Notes under the pieces: model-generated
Databases searched by the model: none
The model's input: the letters and a program-made list of their open reading frames with translations, nothing else
What the model was told of the DNA's origin: nothing
Shown here: positions 47,623 through 59,897 of the stretch, one piece after another
How the letters are laid out: every line of letters starts with the position of its first letter
How positions within the stretch are numbered: the stretch's first letter is position 1
Translations under genes and position numbers: made by a program
Source of the DNA: Mycoplasmopsis columbinasalis
Lineage (GTDB): Bacteria > Bacillota_I > Bacilli_A > Mycoplasmatales > Metamycoplasmataceae
Assembly: GCF_900660705.1 (NCBI RefSeq)
Contig: NZ_LR215043.1
Location: 744,001 to 808,000, forward strand
Length of the DNA: 64,000 nucleotides
Direction: 5' to 3'

Positions 47623-48003
47623 ATGGATTTTTCAAACATTAATTTTTCAGATATTAAATTTTCAGACATTAAAATTTCAGACTTTAGTTACGCTAAAGCA
47701 AGAGCAGCGTTAGAACCTTTACGCCAACTCAACAACGAAGAATATAACTGATTTAGACACAAAATCATAACCATTGAATACGCAAATTGACGACGTTTTG
47801 CAGACACCACGGATGCAGTCGCAAAGAGAAACCTTTTAATTTATCATTTAAGAAATTCAGAAAAGAATGAATTACTTCTTATTGAAGAAATTAACGAAGT
47901 CATAGCGCGAGAGCAACGAAAATTAGCGCGTGCGCAGCGAAAATTAGCGCGAGAGCAACGAGAAGCAGCTAAAAATAACAACAAGGAAGCAGCAAATGTT
48001 TAG
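47623..48003 (+). CDS. Small coiled-coil protein, copy 2 of a tandem pair (extended)
   Basis: A 126-residue paralogue of the gene at 47256: KARAALEPLRQLNNEEYNWF, then ELLLIEEINEVI and the same ending (AAKNNNKEAANV). It has gained two internal expansions. The N-terminus has a repeated F-S-D-I-K unit (FSDIKFSDIKISDF), and before the tail there is a repeated block LAREQRKLARAQRK. Such short in-frame repeats are typical of slippage. The start follows GAAAGGGAA. The stop TAG overlaps the start of the next gene (ATG 47996), so translation is coupled. Confidence 0.65.
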
Positions 48004-48526
48004 ACCGCCAAACCAAACAACTTACTTATTCAAAATTTTGCCACTTAAAAGTGACTTTTGAGAAAGTACCACCTATGAAAAAACTAACTATCGCCACAAT
48101 GTACTTATTATTGCGCAAGATAAAAATAAACACAATTTTTACTTTGTACCTTTAGTAATGCCCCGTACGCCACAAGCGAGCTTTTACGCCCTTACCGTCC
48201 AGCACGGACGCCTTAAATATCACCTTTTGCACGACTTAGTTTATCGTATTGACCAACAGACTTTCAAAAATTGAATTGCTTTAAATGACGATGAAATCAA
48301 TAAGCGTAAGCAAATTGCACCCAAAGCAAAAGTCCAAATTTGAGATATGTTTGCGCCCCGCTTTCAGACTTTAACAAATCGCCTTGAATATTTAAATACA
48401 ACTTATAGCAGCCATATCGACCCCGCCATCGAACGCTTTGACATCTATAATATAGGCACAAACACAAAATTACCAAGCCGACAACCCAAAGTATGTAAGA
48501 ACTTATTCGAAATTTTTGAATTTTAA
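47996..48526 (+). CDS. Element protein of unknown function upstream of the VirB4 ATPase
   Basis: The 176-residue soluble protein overlaps the previous gene by 8 nt and ends 2 nt before the VirB4 gene. It has no signal, membrane helix or recognisable motif. It is rich in aromatic and basic residues (YRHNVLIIAQDKNKHNFYFV, LLHDLVYRIDQQTFKNW) and contains an N-terminal beta-rich part and a C-terminal extended tail with Pro and Arg (PSRQPKVC). Tight packing between the coiled-coil proteins and the ATPase suggests a soluble accessory of the transfer machinery. A toxin or DNA-binding role cannot be read from the sequence. Confidence 0.6.
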
Positions 48527-48528
48527 TT

Positions 48529-51432
48529 ATGCAATTACAACCAAAAAAATTAAGTAATAATGCCTTACGCATCTGACGGAACTTTACTTTAGTCGACTTT
48601 GGAATGTTTGTGCTTTTTATGTTAATTGGTTTTATCGTTGCTTTTTTTGCTTTGCCAAAGGAACTTAACAAAAATTACAAAGGCTTAGTTTTGCTTGGTG
48701 TGTGAATTTTGTTATCTTTTACTTTAATTTGAGTTAATAATTACAATGCTCGTTTGTATAAGGTGTTGTGAATTGCTCTAAAATATATGCTTAACCGCAA
48801 AAAATATTTAAAAACGAACGGCACAGCAAAGCATTTAGTAGTTTATAGTGACTTTCGCCACGGTAAGTATGTGGAATATTACAAAGGCGCTTTTGGCACC
48901 AAACGCCGTTTCTTTGGCGTGTTAGCACTCCAAGCCAAAAGTCCCTGGGAACTGGACGAAAGCGAACAAAACACCTTTTTAAACCGCATCACCGACTTTT
49001 TTGACGCCCAGAGTGAAAGTTTTAATTTAATTCGCCACCGGACTTTGTTAGACTATGCAACTAACAAAACGAAACTTTTAAAACACCAAAACCGGAAAAT
49101 TAAAAACATTGCCAGGGAATGAGACGACCAGAATGGTATCTTTTGGTTTCAAGGCGAAAGCGTTATTGATAATTACAATGATTATTATGCTTACCGCTTA
49201 GATGACTATAACAAATTAGATATGGGACTTTATGTTGACAGCTATTTTATAGTTGTGCACGCCAATTCTATTAGCGAGTTAGAATTGCAATTAGAACAAA
49301 CCAAAAATTACTTTTTAAATTTGAATATGGAAGCCGAAGTGTTGCAAGACCAAAACTTAGTGGCCTTTTTAGCGCAGCATAATTTAAAACCGCGCAGTGA
49401 CAAAGAAATTTTAGAATTTTTAGACTATCAAAACAAAATTGAATTAGCAAAAGCCGCTAAGGGCGAAAAAGTCTATGAGCGTGAACGTTTAGTTTCACGC
49501 CGAAAAGAAGCTAAGTTAGCCCGCATTAAGGCGAAATTAAGCACAAAACAAGCTTTAACGCCAAATAAGGCGTTAAAAGAACATAAACAAATGCAGGCCG
49601 ACAAAGCCAAAGAGTATGAATCACTCCAAAGTTTTTTAGCTTTTGACAAAGTAATTTTCAAAAAGTGATATTTTTATGCCGATAACAAATATTACGCTTT
49701 GCAAATGGTGAATGAACTCCCAGTGCAATTAGCGCAAGCCTGGTGAGACCCGTTATTAGATAACGAAGCAATTATTAATATCAATAATGACTTTGTTGCC
49801 GAAGAAGGCAAAGCGAGGTTATTAGACCGCAGCATGCGCAATTTGGAAATTAATGCCGACACCCACAAATCACGCTATGAACAAAAGAAAATGAATTTAG
49901 AAATGGAAGCAGTTGAACACATTGAAACGCAAATGCAACTCCAAGGTAATGCTTTATTGAATATGAAGTTCTTATTGCTTTCCCAAGCCGACAATTTAAA
50001 AGAATTAAAGGTCAAAATGAACGAAATTAAAAAGAATGCAAGACGTGCGAAGATCCAACTAACACCGTTATACTATCGCCAATTCGAAGCTTTTGCGCAG
50101 TTCCAAATTTTTAATAATCGTTTCTTAAAAGACTCTATTCAAATCACAACCCAGAATTTTACTAATGGTTGAGCTTTAGAAAACGAAGTTAATAACGACC
50201 ATAATACTAATTTAATTGGTTTTTCTAAAACCTCCGGGGAACCTTTAATTATCAATAATTTCTTTAAAGGCAACGTCCGCAGAACTAACTATAATGGCTA
50301 TGTTTTAGGTTCAAGCGGCAAAGGCAAAAGCACCTTTGTCGGCAAATGAATTTTGAACACTCTTAGTGAAAACAACCGCGTTTATGTTTTAGATTTACAA
50401 AATGAGTACCAAAATTTAGCGTTAGAATTTGGTGGTTCTTTAATTGACTTAGGCGCCGGCAAAAACACCACTATCAACCCTTTACAAGTGAAAATTCAAT
50501 TCTATGATAATGATAGTGAGAAAATTGACTTAAATACTATTATTAATAAACATATCATTTGGTTAGAAGGCTTCTTTCAGTTAGCTAATAATGAATTTGA
50601 CACCGAACAAATTATGATTATTTCGCAATGCGTGAAGGAATTGTATGAAGAACAAGGCGTTTATGCCTTAAAAATAGATGAATTCGCCAACTTTAAGTTT
50701 CCAATTTTAAGTGACTTAATTGCTAAACTAAAAACTTTAACTTTTCCTGAAGGTATCGACCAGCGCCGCAAAAAATTGAAAAAGTTAGCTATCATTGATA
50801 CTTTCGAATATCTTTTTACTAAGAATGGTAAATTTGCCAAAATGTATAATGGCCAAACTAACATTGACTTAAACAATGACTTTATTGTTTTTAACACCCA
50901 ATATTTAGTCGGCAGCGGCAACATCGATGCCGCCCTGGGACTTTATACTTTGCTTTCTTTTATTCAAAATAAAATTTATAGTAATTGAATTATTGATAAG
51001 AACAAAAACACCTTATTAGTAATTGATGAATTACACCAATACATTAATACACAGAACCAAACAACGCTTGACTTTGTGTACTTAATGACGAAAACGGTGC
51101 GGAAATTTCAAGCCGGAATGCTCCTTTGCACCCAGAATCCTTCCGACTTTTTAGCTACCGAAACAAAAAGCAAAAAAGCCGAAGCCATTTTACAAAATTG
51201 CCAGTATTCATTCATTTTTGGTTTGCGCCAAAACGACCTTAATGCTGTTAATGAACTATTTAAAGACACTGGCGGTTTAAACCAAAGCACCAGGGCGTTT
51301 CTTAGTGATAGTGATATTGGTAATGCACTAATTTCACTCCACGCCTATAGTAAAATTCAAGCCGAAATTTACTATAATGACTTCGAAATGAAATTGCTCT
51401 TCAAACAGGGCAATTTCAATACTAATTCATAA
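48529..51432 (+). CDS. traE: Conjugation ATPase, VirB4/TraE family, with N-terminal membrane helices
   Basis: VirB4/TraE proteins power assembly of the type IV transfer channel. The 967-residue product starts at ATG 48529. Two hydrophobic helices occupy residues ~20-75 (MFVLFMLIGFIVAFFALP, VLLGVWILLSFTLIWV), like the VirB3/PrgI-type segment that is often fused to or precedes VirB4. A coiled charged region follows (~330-400). The ATPase core has Walker A GSSGKGKST (about 595), a beta strand NNRVYVLDLQNEYQ, Walker B LLVIDELHQ (about 828) and the QNPSDF segment typical of VirB4 motif C. The last part (QKTKFQAGMLLC-type strand, then IFGLRQNDLNAV) also fits. Size and domain order agree with TraE of mycoplasma ICEs. 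It is the clearest evidence that this region is conjugative. Confidence 0.9.
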
Positions 51433-51440
51433 CAATTACT

Positions 51441-51473
51441 AAAAGCAGTTTCAATTTTGAAATTTGCTTTTTT
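51441..51473 (+). terminator. Terminator after the VirB4 gene
   Basis: GCAGTTTCAA pairs with TTGAAATTTGC (one bulge) and a T6 run follows. It ends the long transfer operon, nine nt after the stop codon. Confidence 0.7.
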
Positions 51474-51477
51474 CATA

Positions 51478-51527
<50 letters not shown>

Positions 51528-51655
51528 CCGCATTTTCTTAAATATAATTAAGTTATTGATAGTTTAATGCGTAAAATGTGCAAAAAACTAAAAATTTTTA
51601 CACATTAATAAAAAATATTAAAAAAAGGAACAACACAAAACAAAAAGGAGAAAGA

Positions 51656-53122
51656 ATGAAAAAGAAACTAAAATGAACCTTATTTAGTACTCCCTTAACA
51701 CTAATAAGCGCTTTGCCTTTACTTGCAGTTTCTTGCGGTAAAAGCAATGAAAACACAAACACCTTAAATAACAATGAAACAAACACAACTGGAAACGAAA
51801 CAGAAAATAATCATACCGGTACTTTAGATACGAATAATAGTGATGAAAATTTAAATGAAAACGAAACAGAAGAAAAAACTGAAACAAACTTAAAACCAAC
51901 TGTTGAAGTAGACGCGGATAATAACCAAATAATCACAATACACAAAAAATTCGTTTCTTTTAAACCGTATTCATTATTCTGAGATACAAACTATTTATAT
52001 GGTTCCGAAAACTTAGACAAAACAGCATCGATTCGAATACGCGAAGTATCTGGTTATAATGAAATGTTAGAGAGATGAAAAGACGAATACGACGAAACTC
52101 CGGTTGTAAAAGAAAAACTCAAAAAAAAGAATATTGAGTTGAAAGATATTGAGATTCCAGCTTTTGAGTTTTGGAAAAACAAAAACGCTAAAAAGGAATT
52201 GGTAAGTAACTGAGAAAAAAATTATAAAAAAATCTTTAATGAATATTGATTTGAATTGTCAGTAAATGATGCTCCTTCAGAAGAAACACTAGACTTACAA
52301 AAAATAGATAGTTTCAAAAAAATAATTCAAATTTTTAAAACTAATTGAAATGAGTTTTTAACTTTAGAAAAAAAAGAAGAATTTTTAAAAAAATATAGAA
52401 TTTATTTTTTTACAAATGACTCAATTACTCACAAAATTATGGAATATGACTCAATTTGAAGAAAATATAATGAAAGTTCAAAATTGTTTAGTTACTATAA
52501 CTTTCCCTATGTAGTAACAGAAGGAGCAAATACTTATAAGTTTTATCGTGTTTTTAAATTAACAAATTTACAAAAAATTAATGATACATTATTAAAATTT
52601 ACTTTTTCATTAAATAAAAATTATGAAAATGAATATGTCGAAAAATATGGCACAAAAGAAGTAAAGTCTTCTATTTTGAAATTATTGCCTGAAACAAATT
52701 TTTCTTGATATTTGGATTTAAAAACAGAAACATGAATTTTTTCGGAAAATGATTTTGAAGAATTAGAAAAAATAAACGATTTTTCTGAAAAACCAGATGA
52801 ATTTTGATATGAAACTTTATCAAATATTCTCGATATAAAATACTTGGGAAGTAAAGAAGAAGAACAAATTTCAAAATATAATTTTGAAACTTTAAAAAGC
52901 AAATTTGAAATTAAAAATATTGCAAAAATTTTTTCAAGTTTAGAAAATAGTAAAAAATATGTTTTATTAAAAAAATTCTTAGAAACAAAGTTCAATTTTA
53001 CCTTACCAGACAATTTCTCTCAAAACATAGAAAAATTAACTTACAATAAAAACCAAAAAGTTTTTGAAATTTTATTAAAAATTAGTGATAATACAAAAAT
53101 TAAAATTTTGTATTCAATTTAA
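51656..53122 (+). CDS. Element-encoded lipoprotein, possible phase-variable expression
   Basis: The start ATG 51656 follows AAAAGGAG. The signal is Lys-rich (MKKKLKW), hydrophobic (LISALPLLAV) and ends in the lipobox AVSCG, so Cys near residue 27 is lipidated. A low-complexity segment rich in Asn, Thr and Glu (about 30-80) follows, then an unrecognised 400-residue domain of charged helices with several Trp TGA codons. The frame is intact to TAA 53122. Base composition is more AT-rich than the neighbouring transfer genes. The upstream A48 tract makes length-dependent on/off control plausible. A role as a surface antigen or receptor-blocking lipoprotein is inferred. Confidence 0.8.
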
Positions 53123-53164
53123 AAAAATGGTAAAATTTAAGTACCGTTATTAAAACTTCAAGTG

Positions 53165-53192
53165 GCAGACATAAAAAATGTTTGCTTTTTGT
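53165..53192 (+). terminator. Terminator after the lipoprotein gene
   Basis: GCAGACAT pairs with ATGTTTGC (one G-T pair) around AAAA, followed by a T-rich run. It stands 40-70 nt after the stop and about 25 nt before the next start codon. Confidence 0.6.
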
Positions 53193-53215
53193 GTTTTGTC
53201 ATTTTAAGGAGATAA

Positions 53216-56200
53216 ATGAAAAAACACAAATTTATGACTTTTTTAAAATTAACACCAAGCGCTGCTTTTGTTCCGTTTTTTTTGTCCGCTAATTTTTTAG
53301 ATACTGGAAATCAACAAAACCGCACGATTTGAGCTGACGAAGAAAAAACGGTGAATGACTATGAATTTTGAAAATTAAAAAGAGAAGAAGTTTGAGAAAA
53401 ACGAATTGAAGGTTTGACACAATCAACTAGTGACGAAAAAATTGGAGGAGGTGACTGAAAACCTAAAGATGGAAAAATTTGAGTGTTTGTAAATAGTTCA
53501 AACGGTGAAACCGCTTATGCAGTCGGTGAAGACGCGCCAGCTTATGATTACAAAAACATTTATAACTTTGAAAATTCGAATCAATTTAATGTTAGATACA
53601 AAAGTTTAAATAGTGATACAGCAAAAATATTAAAAGCAGAACCTTTTCCTTTAAGCGAGAAAAATATAGTTTTTCCAAAATTCACATATATTCTTGAAAA
53701 AGATGTCAATGTCGGAGAATTAGATTATGATCAAAAAATTCAAAGAATAAAAAATATTTTTCAAAATTTGGAAAATTTAACATTTTTAGAGAGAGATGTC
53801 AAAATTCTTACACTATCAAACACTTGAGGCGCGCCTCATTTTGTTACCACAGCGTGGAATGTTAGAGTATTAGCTAGTGTTTACGCTTTTTTATTTGAAA
53901 ATCAAGAATGACAAAATACGGTACGAAATGCAGAAAAAATCGAAACAGGAATAACTTTTTTTAACCTTACAAAATAAATCAGAACCGTATATAGAATTTG
54001 TTCCTTTATCACATACTTATAATGTTAAAGATCTTGAATTGGTAAAAATAGAACTTTTTTGAAAATATACAACAAGCACCAAGAACCACCTTGATTCTTT
54101 TGTTGAAAATTACCGAAAATTGAAAAATGAACTAATAGCAAACAATTCTAAATTTGAAAGTTTTTTAGGTGGAAACATTTCAACAAGAAATTGAAATTTA
54201 CCCATTCAATTTGCTAACGAACCAACTAACGAAGAGATTTTTAACAAATGAATTAGTAAATGAAAAGAGAATTTAACTTTAAGTGAAGGTAAAAACATAC
54301 GCAGAGAGTTAGTAATTGAAAAAAACTCTGACAATACAGTTAATTTAAAAATAAAAAAAGAAACACGAGACAACGAACCCGGTAGTGACTGATATTCTGT
54401 CGGATCAATAGATTTAGTAAAAAACTTTCCTTTAAAATTCAAAAGAAATGCAAAAGGAGAAGAATATTTTCGTATAAAAAGTGAAATGAATGCAGACATT
54501 AGTTTATTTAGTGATACAGGCGGAAATTTGAATACGAAAAAAACAGAAAATGAAAAAAAAGAATTAGCCCAATTTGGTTTAGAAAACAATCTCACAAAAT
54601 TAGAGAAACACATTAAAAATTTGAATACACAATACAATTTTTTTGAAGTCGTTTTTGCGCAAAAAGAAAATAGCGCAAACAATATTTACTTATATTTGAA
54701 AGAAAAAACTAACTCAACAACAATTGAAACAAGGGAAAAAACTATTGCATTTCAAACCAATAACGCAGGCATTATAGTAGATATAGCGAATTCGTTTGAA
54801 ATAATTTATGGACCTTATGCAAATTTTTACGACAAAAGCGATATTAAAATAGCAAAAGAATTACCTAAAGTTATAGAAATTCCTAAAAAAGCAGAAACAA
54901 TTACAGACGAAAAAACAAATCATAGTTATCTATTGTTAGATAATGGAACATACAAGGTATATTCACCTGTTTCAGTTAAATTTACTGCAAAAAACGATAA
55001 TTTTGTTTTGTATGTAAATGGTGTTCAAGCAGAAGTTTACAACAATATTTTCTTTGTTGACCTAGCCGAAAAAGATAAAGATAAAATTGGAAAAGAAAGC
55101 AAATATGTTTTGGAAGTTAGAAAATATGTTAATGGTTCAAGAAACTTTCCTCAAGACCTGGAAAGTATCACAAGAAAAACAATAATATATAAACCTAAAC
55201 CATTTAAAGTTGATATTAAATGATTTGGTTGGAATCCAGACAAAAATCCTGATCAGAAAAATCTTATATCACGCTATCTCGTAGACGAAAACGGTGAAGT
55301 GAAACGCGATGGAAATGGTGCGGCACTAAAGAACCCAAACTATGATGAAACAATCGATCCTTTAACTGGAACTAAAAAACAATTAATTTGGTTCAAAACA
55401 AATTTATATATTGATAAGCCACTAAATAACTCATTTTTACGACTAAAAAACAATTTACTTCACGCAACTTATATCGGGAAAGCTCACAATTCCAGCCAAT
55501 TACTTTATATGAAAAAAACGGGTTTACCATATGGTTCAAAATTTATTTTTAATAATAAAAAAGTGGACACACCACAAACAGAGTGAGCAGGAGTTATCGC
55601 CGAAGCGACCGTAATTGGAAAAGGTGGTAGTTTTGTTTATGGCGGTGACACAAAAGAAATAGAAATTTATAAATTAAATGAAATTTCAATCAATAATTCA
55701 ACCGAATTATATTTAGACTATGCCAAAAAATGAATAAATGACGACTCTCGAATAGTAAAAATACCAAGCGATGAAAATAGTTTTCTTATTTCATCAAATG
55801 ATGAATTCTTTTCTCAAAATGGCATTTACTTATTTGTTAGTAGAGGCGAAGACACTATTAGTTCCTTTAAATTCGTTTTAATTCAAGAAAGAGACGATGA
55901 AAAGAACCAAAATCTTATAGGTTCATCATTCACCGATAACATTAAATCAAAACAAGTGCAGCCATTATTTGAATCAGAAATTGGCAAAAAGTTCTTTGCA
56001 TATTTAAAAAATGTACTAAAAGTTGAATACCAATTAAAAACCCTAAGTTATGAGCAATGTTTAGTTTATTTTCAGAAATTTTTACAATATACAGAAGAAC
56101 AAACTAAAAATAACGAAAACGACCGCGTTTGAATTCGTCCGCTATTTAATCACAATTTAGATAATTTATATTCAAGAAATGAATTTAAAGCTAAATATGA

Positions 56201-58106
56201 AGGCAATTTAAATACTTTAGCAAAAGATATCTTTGCCGACTTTGCGCATAAAGATAAAATAGCAATTCAAAGCTTTACAATTGACAATTATCGTAAAAAT
56301 AATGTAATTTTAGACTTAATTGTGACTAATCCCAACCTTAAGTATCAGTTAATTGCCAACCGTGTTAATTTCCCTATTATTTTTACCGATAGCAATATTG
56401 GCAATGAAGATGAGGAAAATATTGACACCGACCCCGACATTATTTATTTAGAATTTGACGATGAATACATCAGAACAATTGAAGCGCCAAAATATAATGT
56501 GAAAAGCTTTATTAAAACTTTTAATAATAAAGAACCGAAACGGTTATGACTAAAAAACCTTTCTCGCCGCAGCTATGAACATATCAATTTTGAAAATCTA
56601 ACAATTACTAAAAATGACGAATCCCAAAGCGTAAATATTACCTTAAAGGCAGAATTAAAACCAAGTGCTATTGCACTTAAGAAGCAATTAATAAATCAAG
56701 AATTGCACACAACCATTAGTTATGACTTATTTGGTTCAGGCGCAACCGGTATTTTTGCCGACATTGACATTTTTACAATTAACTTAATTGGTGTAAGCCA
56801 AGACCAAATCGAAGCAAGAATTAAATGAGTTTTAGCACAACAAATGCCGCATTTAGTTTACGAACGAGACTATCGCATAGTCCCAGACACTTTAGAGCGT
56901 ATTAAAGCAATCTTAAATGAACCCGAAGCAAACATTCGCGATGCTAACGCCCGCAGTGAAGACTTAAGCTTAGAAGAAAAGGAAACAGAAGCTAATTTTG
57001 GCAAAACATTGTGCAGAATCACCTTACCAGTAATTAACACCATCTATGACTTAAGCAAAGTTAGTTTCCCGGCATTAGACATTAATGCCAAATATAATGT
57101 TTCCACTTTAAATACAGAAATTTTAAAAACATACTTAAATACACATATTTTGGACACCACCGGCCTTAATTACTTTGATATTAATGACATAGTTTATACT
57201 AACTTTAATCAGTTACAAAACGCTTTAGTGCAAGCATCACAACAAAATATGCCAGCTAACTTTAACATCGAATTTCAAGGCCGTACTAATTCGAAAGTGA
57301 AAAATAGCAATCGTTTTGCCGTGCAATATCACGGCCACTATGACAAAACTTACACCGACCTTTCCGAAATTGATCTTAAGTTAACTTATGCCGAAAATGA
57401 CAGAGCAAAATTAACTAACGCTATCTATAATGAAATTGTTAAAACCTTAAATGAAAAAGGTATTGAAACAAAAGCTTATATTCCAATTAGTAAGGGTTTA
57501 ATTGCTTTATTAGTAAATGAGCTTACACCCGATGATGCAGAATTGCCAGTAACTATCACTAAGGAATTTTTCATTAAACCTAATGAACCTTTTGGACAAA
57601 ATCAAGGAAAAGTTACTATCACTAACACTTTAAATCAAAAACCAATTGATAATAATCAATTTCTTATTGACTTAAGCATTGTAAATTTTGACTTAACTTA
57701 TGATGAAAATGTTTTAAGTAAGTTAGAAGCACAAATTATTGCCGATATTAAAGCAAAAATGACAAATGCTTACCAATTGAACGAAACGCAATATGCAATT
57801 AATCGTCATAAGTTACACAAACTTATTCGTGAAATTTTCGATCCAAATGCCAAAGTAAAAACTAAAGCATTTTTAATTGAACCTATCGAAAATATTAGTG
57901 AAAATAACGGTAAAGTAAACATCACTAACACTAACACAAAACCAGTAAATGATGACTTACCAGACATTGGCGAAGACCCCGAAGAAATAGCGAAAAAAGT
58001 CTTTATTAAAAAAGTAAGTTATTCAGTGGGCGGCACAGTTGCATTCGTGACAGCGTTTGTATTATTTGTAATTTGACGTAAAAAACGTGTAAGAAAAATT
58101 AGATAA
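53216..58106 (+). CDS. Very large element surface protein (about 1,630 codons) with C-terminal anchor, frame broken at T7
   Basis: The start ATG 53216 follows AAGGAG. The N-terminus is basic then hydrophobic (FLKLTPSAAFVPFFLSANF), a signal peptide without a lipobox. The frame breaks at seven Ts (53956-53962), reaching TAA 53975. With six Ts it continues (T-L-Q-N-K-S-E-P-Y-I-E-F) and stays open to TAA 58104-58106. The mature part is beta-rich. Its last ~600 residues contain two copies of a segment ending in K-V-x-I-T-N-T (GKVTITNTLNQKP and GKVNITNTNTKP), each preceded by a structured block, so tandem domains are present. It ends in a single membrane helix (VGGTVAFVTAFVLFVIW) and a basic tail (RKKRVRKIR), so it is anchored outward. 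A conjugation-linked adhesin is plausible. The T7 tract could switch the protein off. Confidence 0.65.
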
Positions 58107-58107
58107 C

Positions 58108-58135
58108 AAAAAAGCTCCGCGAAAAGGAGCTTTTT
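58108..58135 (+). terminator. Terminator after the element surface protein
   Basis: The stem AAAAGCTCC/GGAGCTTTT has a 7-nt loop and a T-run, 2 nt after the stop codon at 58106. Confidence 0.92.
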
Positions 58136-58305
58136 CTATGTTAAATTACCGTATCATAAGCATCATTTCTATTAGAACTATTTACTTTTAATACTATAAA
58201 ATAGCGTTATTTGCTATTATTAGTTTTATTTTAAATGTTTTTTTGATAAAAAAATGATTAAAATAGTATTTATATAGTATTAAGATAGGAATGCAATACT
58301 ATTGG

Positions 58306-58481
58306 TATAGGATTCATATAGGATTGGTATAGGATTCATATAGGATTCATATAGGATTGGTATAGGATTCATATAGGATTCATATAGGATTAGTATAGGA
58401 TTCATATAGGATTAGTATAGGATTCATATAGGATTGGTATAGGATTAGTATAGTATTAGTATAGGATTGGTATAGGACGCT
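58306..58481. repeat. Sixteen 11-bp tandem repeats (TATAGGATTNN), iteron-like
   Basis: Sixteen head-to-tail units of exactly 11 bp cover 176 bp. The consensus is TATAGGATT followed by CA, GG or AG. One unit has TATAGTATT and the last decays after TATAGGA. Units in the preceding ~60 nt are partly similar (TATATAGTATT). The period matches about one helical turn, so a bound protein would face the same side each time. The array lies in the 412-nt gap (58107-58518) between the convergent surface-protein and DnaB-like genes. The rest of that gap (58136-58305) is AT-rich sequence without other visible signals. An origin or partition site is likely given the two helicase genes beside it. Confidence 0.85.
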
Positions 58482-58518
58482 GCTTCAAACCAAAAATTTG
58501 TTATAATTTATACTATAC

Positions 58519-59844
58519 TTACTCTATCTCATTCATAATTCCTACTTCATTAAAAGTCATTGTTTCACCGCGAAATTCCATATAGGCACGTCTAAGCGTG
58601 CCATTTCGATTTTTGATTAAGTCGCAACAAAGGAGTTGCGACTTTTTATTGCGCTGTAATTGATTAATTAGCTTAGGTTCAAACTCTTTGTACATTAGCA
58701 CAATTTGGTCGGCGATTTGTTCAATAGCGCCGGAATCTTTTAAATTTGCGCTTGTTGGGCGCATTTGTTGGGTGTCACTTTCCCGGTTTAATTGTGAAAG
58801 TAAGACAAAAGGAATTTCTAAGCTTTTGGCAATAAGTTTAAGTTTGTTCACCGTGTCGCTTAAAGCATAAGTGCGAATGGTTTTCTCATCAAATTTCATA
58901 ATTTGTAAGTGGTCTAAAATGATTAAGTCGATATCTCATTGTGTTTTTAATTCTAAAATTTCATTAGTTAAATAGTCACTGTCGATAAGATGTTGGGCTG
59001 TGGGCTCTAAAATACGCAAATTTAGGTGTTTTTCAATGTACGCTATAGCTTTATCGATGGCTTGTTCGTTAGTTGGAGTTGCTTGTCAATTCTTACTATT
59101 TAACATTCAGAGCGGTAATTGCGTTAAATTAGCAACTAAACGGCTTAAAATTTCTTGTTTTGTCATTTCTAACGAAACAAATAAAATGTTTAATTTAGTT
59201 TTGTTTGCTTTGCGGGCGTTTAAAATAAGGTTAGTCGCTAAAGCCGTTTTGCCAATGCCCGGACGGGCGCCAATTACGATTAATTCACCTGGTCGTAAGC
59301 CCTGGTTGTTAGTATCAAACAATGCTCACTGGGTGCTAATTGTCTTTTCTTGGTTCTGAAAAGTAAGACGAAAATTATCTAAATATTCATCAATGCTACA
59401 GGCGGCAATTTTGTCTTGGCTTAGATTTTCGGCTAACAAATTTAAAGTTTGTTTTAGTACATTGCGGCTAAAGTCAAAACTAAACTTAGTTTCCCGTCAG
59501 GTTTGAAACAAAGCTGTAATTTTATCAATGACGACGAATTTTGCAAATTCTTGCAAAAAATAGTCTTCATTCTCAATTGATGTCAAAACTACTTCGCCAT
59601 AAATATTAAAATAAAATTTCGTGAAATTATGTTTGCGCGCGCAATCGACTATATTTTGGGTTGAATATACTTGGCAATTGTCAAATAATTTTTCCAAAAT
59701 TTCAAAAAGCACTTGGTACTCTGGAACTTTAAAATTCGCAGGCGAAAACTCTGCAGCGTAGTGATTGTAATCATAGTTGTTAAGTACAACGCTCAACACG
59801 GCGCGCTCAACTTTATAACGAAATAAATCTCTAAAGAAAGGCAT
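58519..59844 (-). CDS. DnaB-like replicative helicase, element copy 1
   Basis: DnaB hexamers unwind DNA ahead of the replication fork. The 441-residue protein has an N-terminal helical domain of about 115 residues and a RecA-like domain: Walker A GARPGIGKTA (about 195), LFVSLEMTKQEI, Walker B LIILDHLQI (about 308), LLSQLNRES (about 345), and a C-terminal arginine segment (LIKNRNGTLRRAYMEF). This is the DnaB domain order and size. The sequence is diverged from a typical chromosomal DnaB and lies in the element, so it is probably an element-encoded helicase. Its stop lies close to the 11-bp repeat array. A second, related gene lies directly upstream on the same strand (54 nt gap). Confidence 0.87.
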
Positions 59845-59897
59845 TGTTAGTCCTTATTTGCGTATATATCTATAACATTGCATTATTCGTAAATTAA

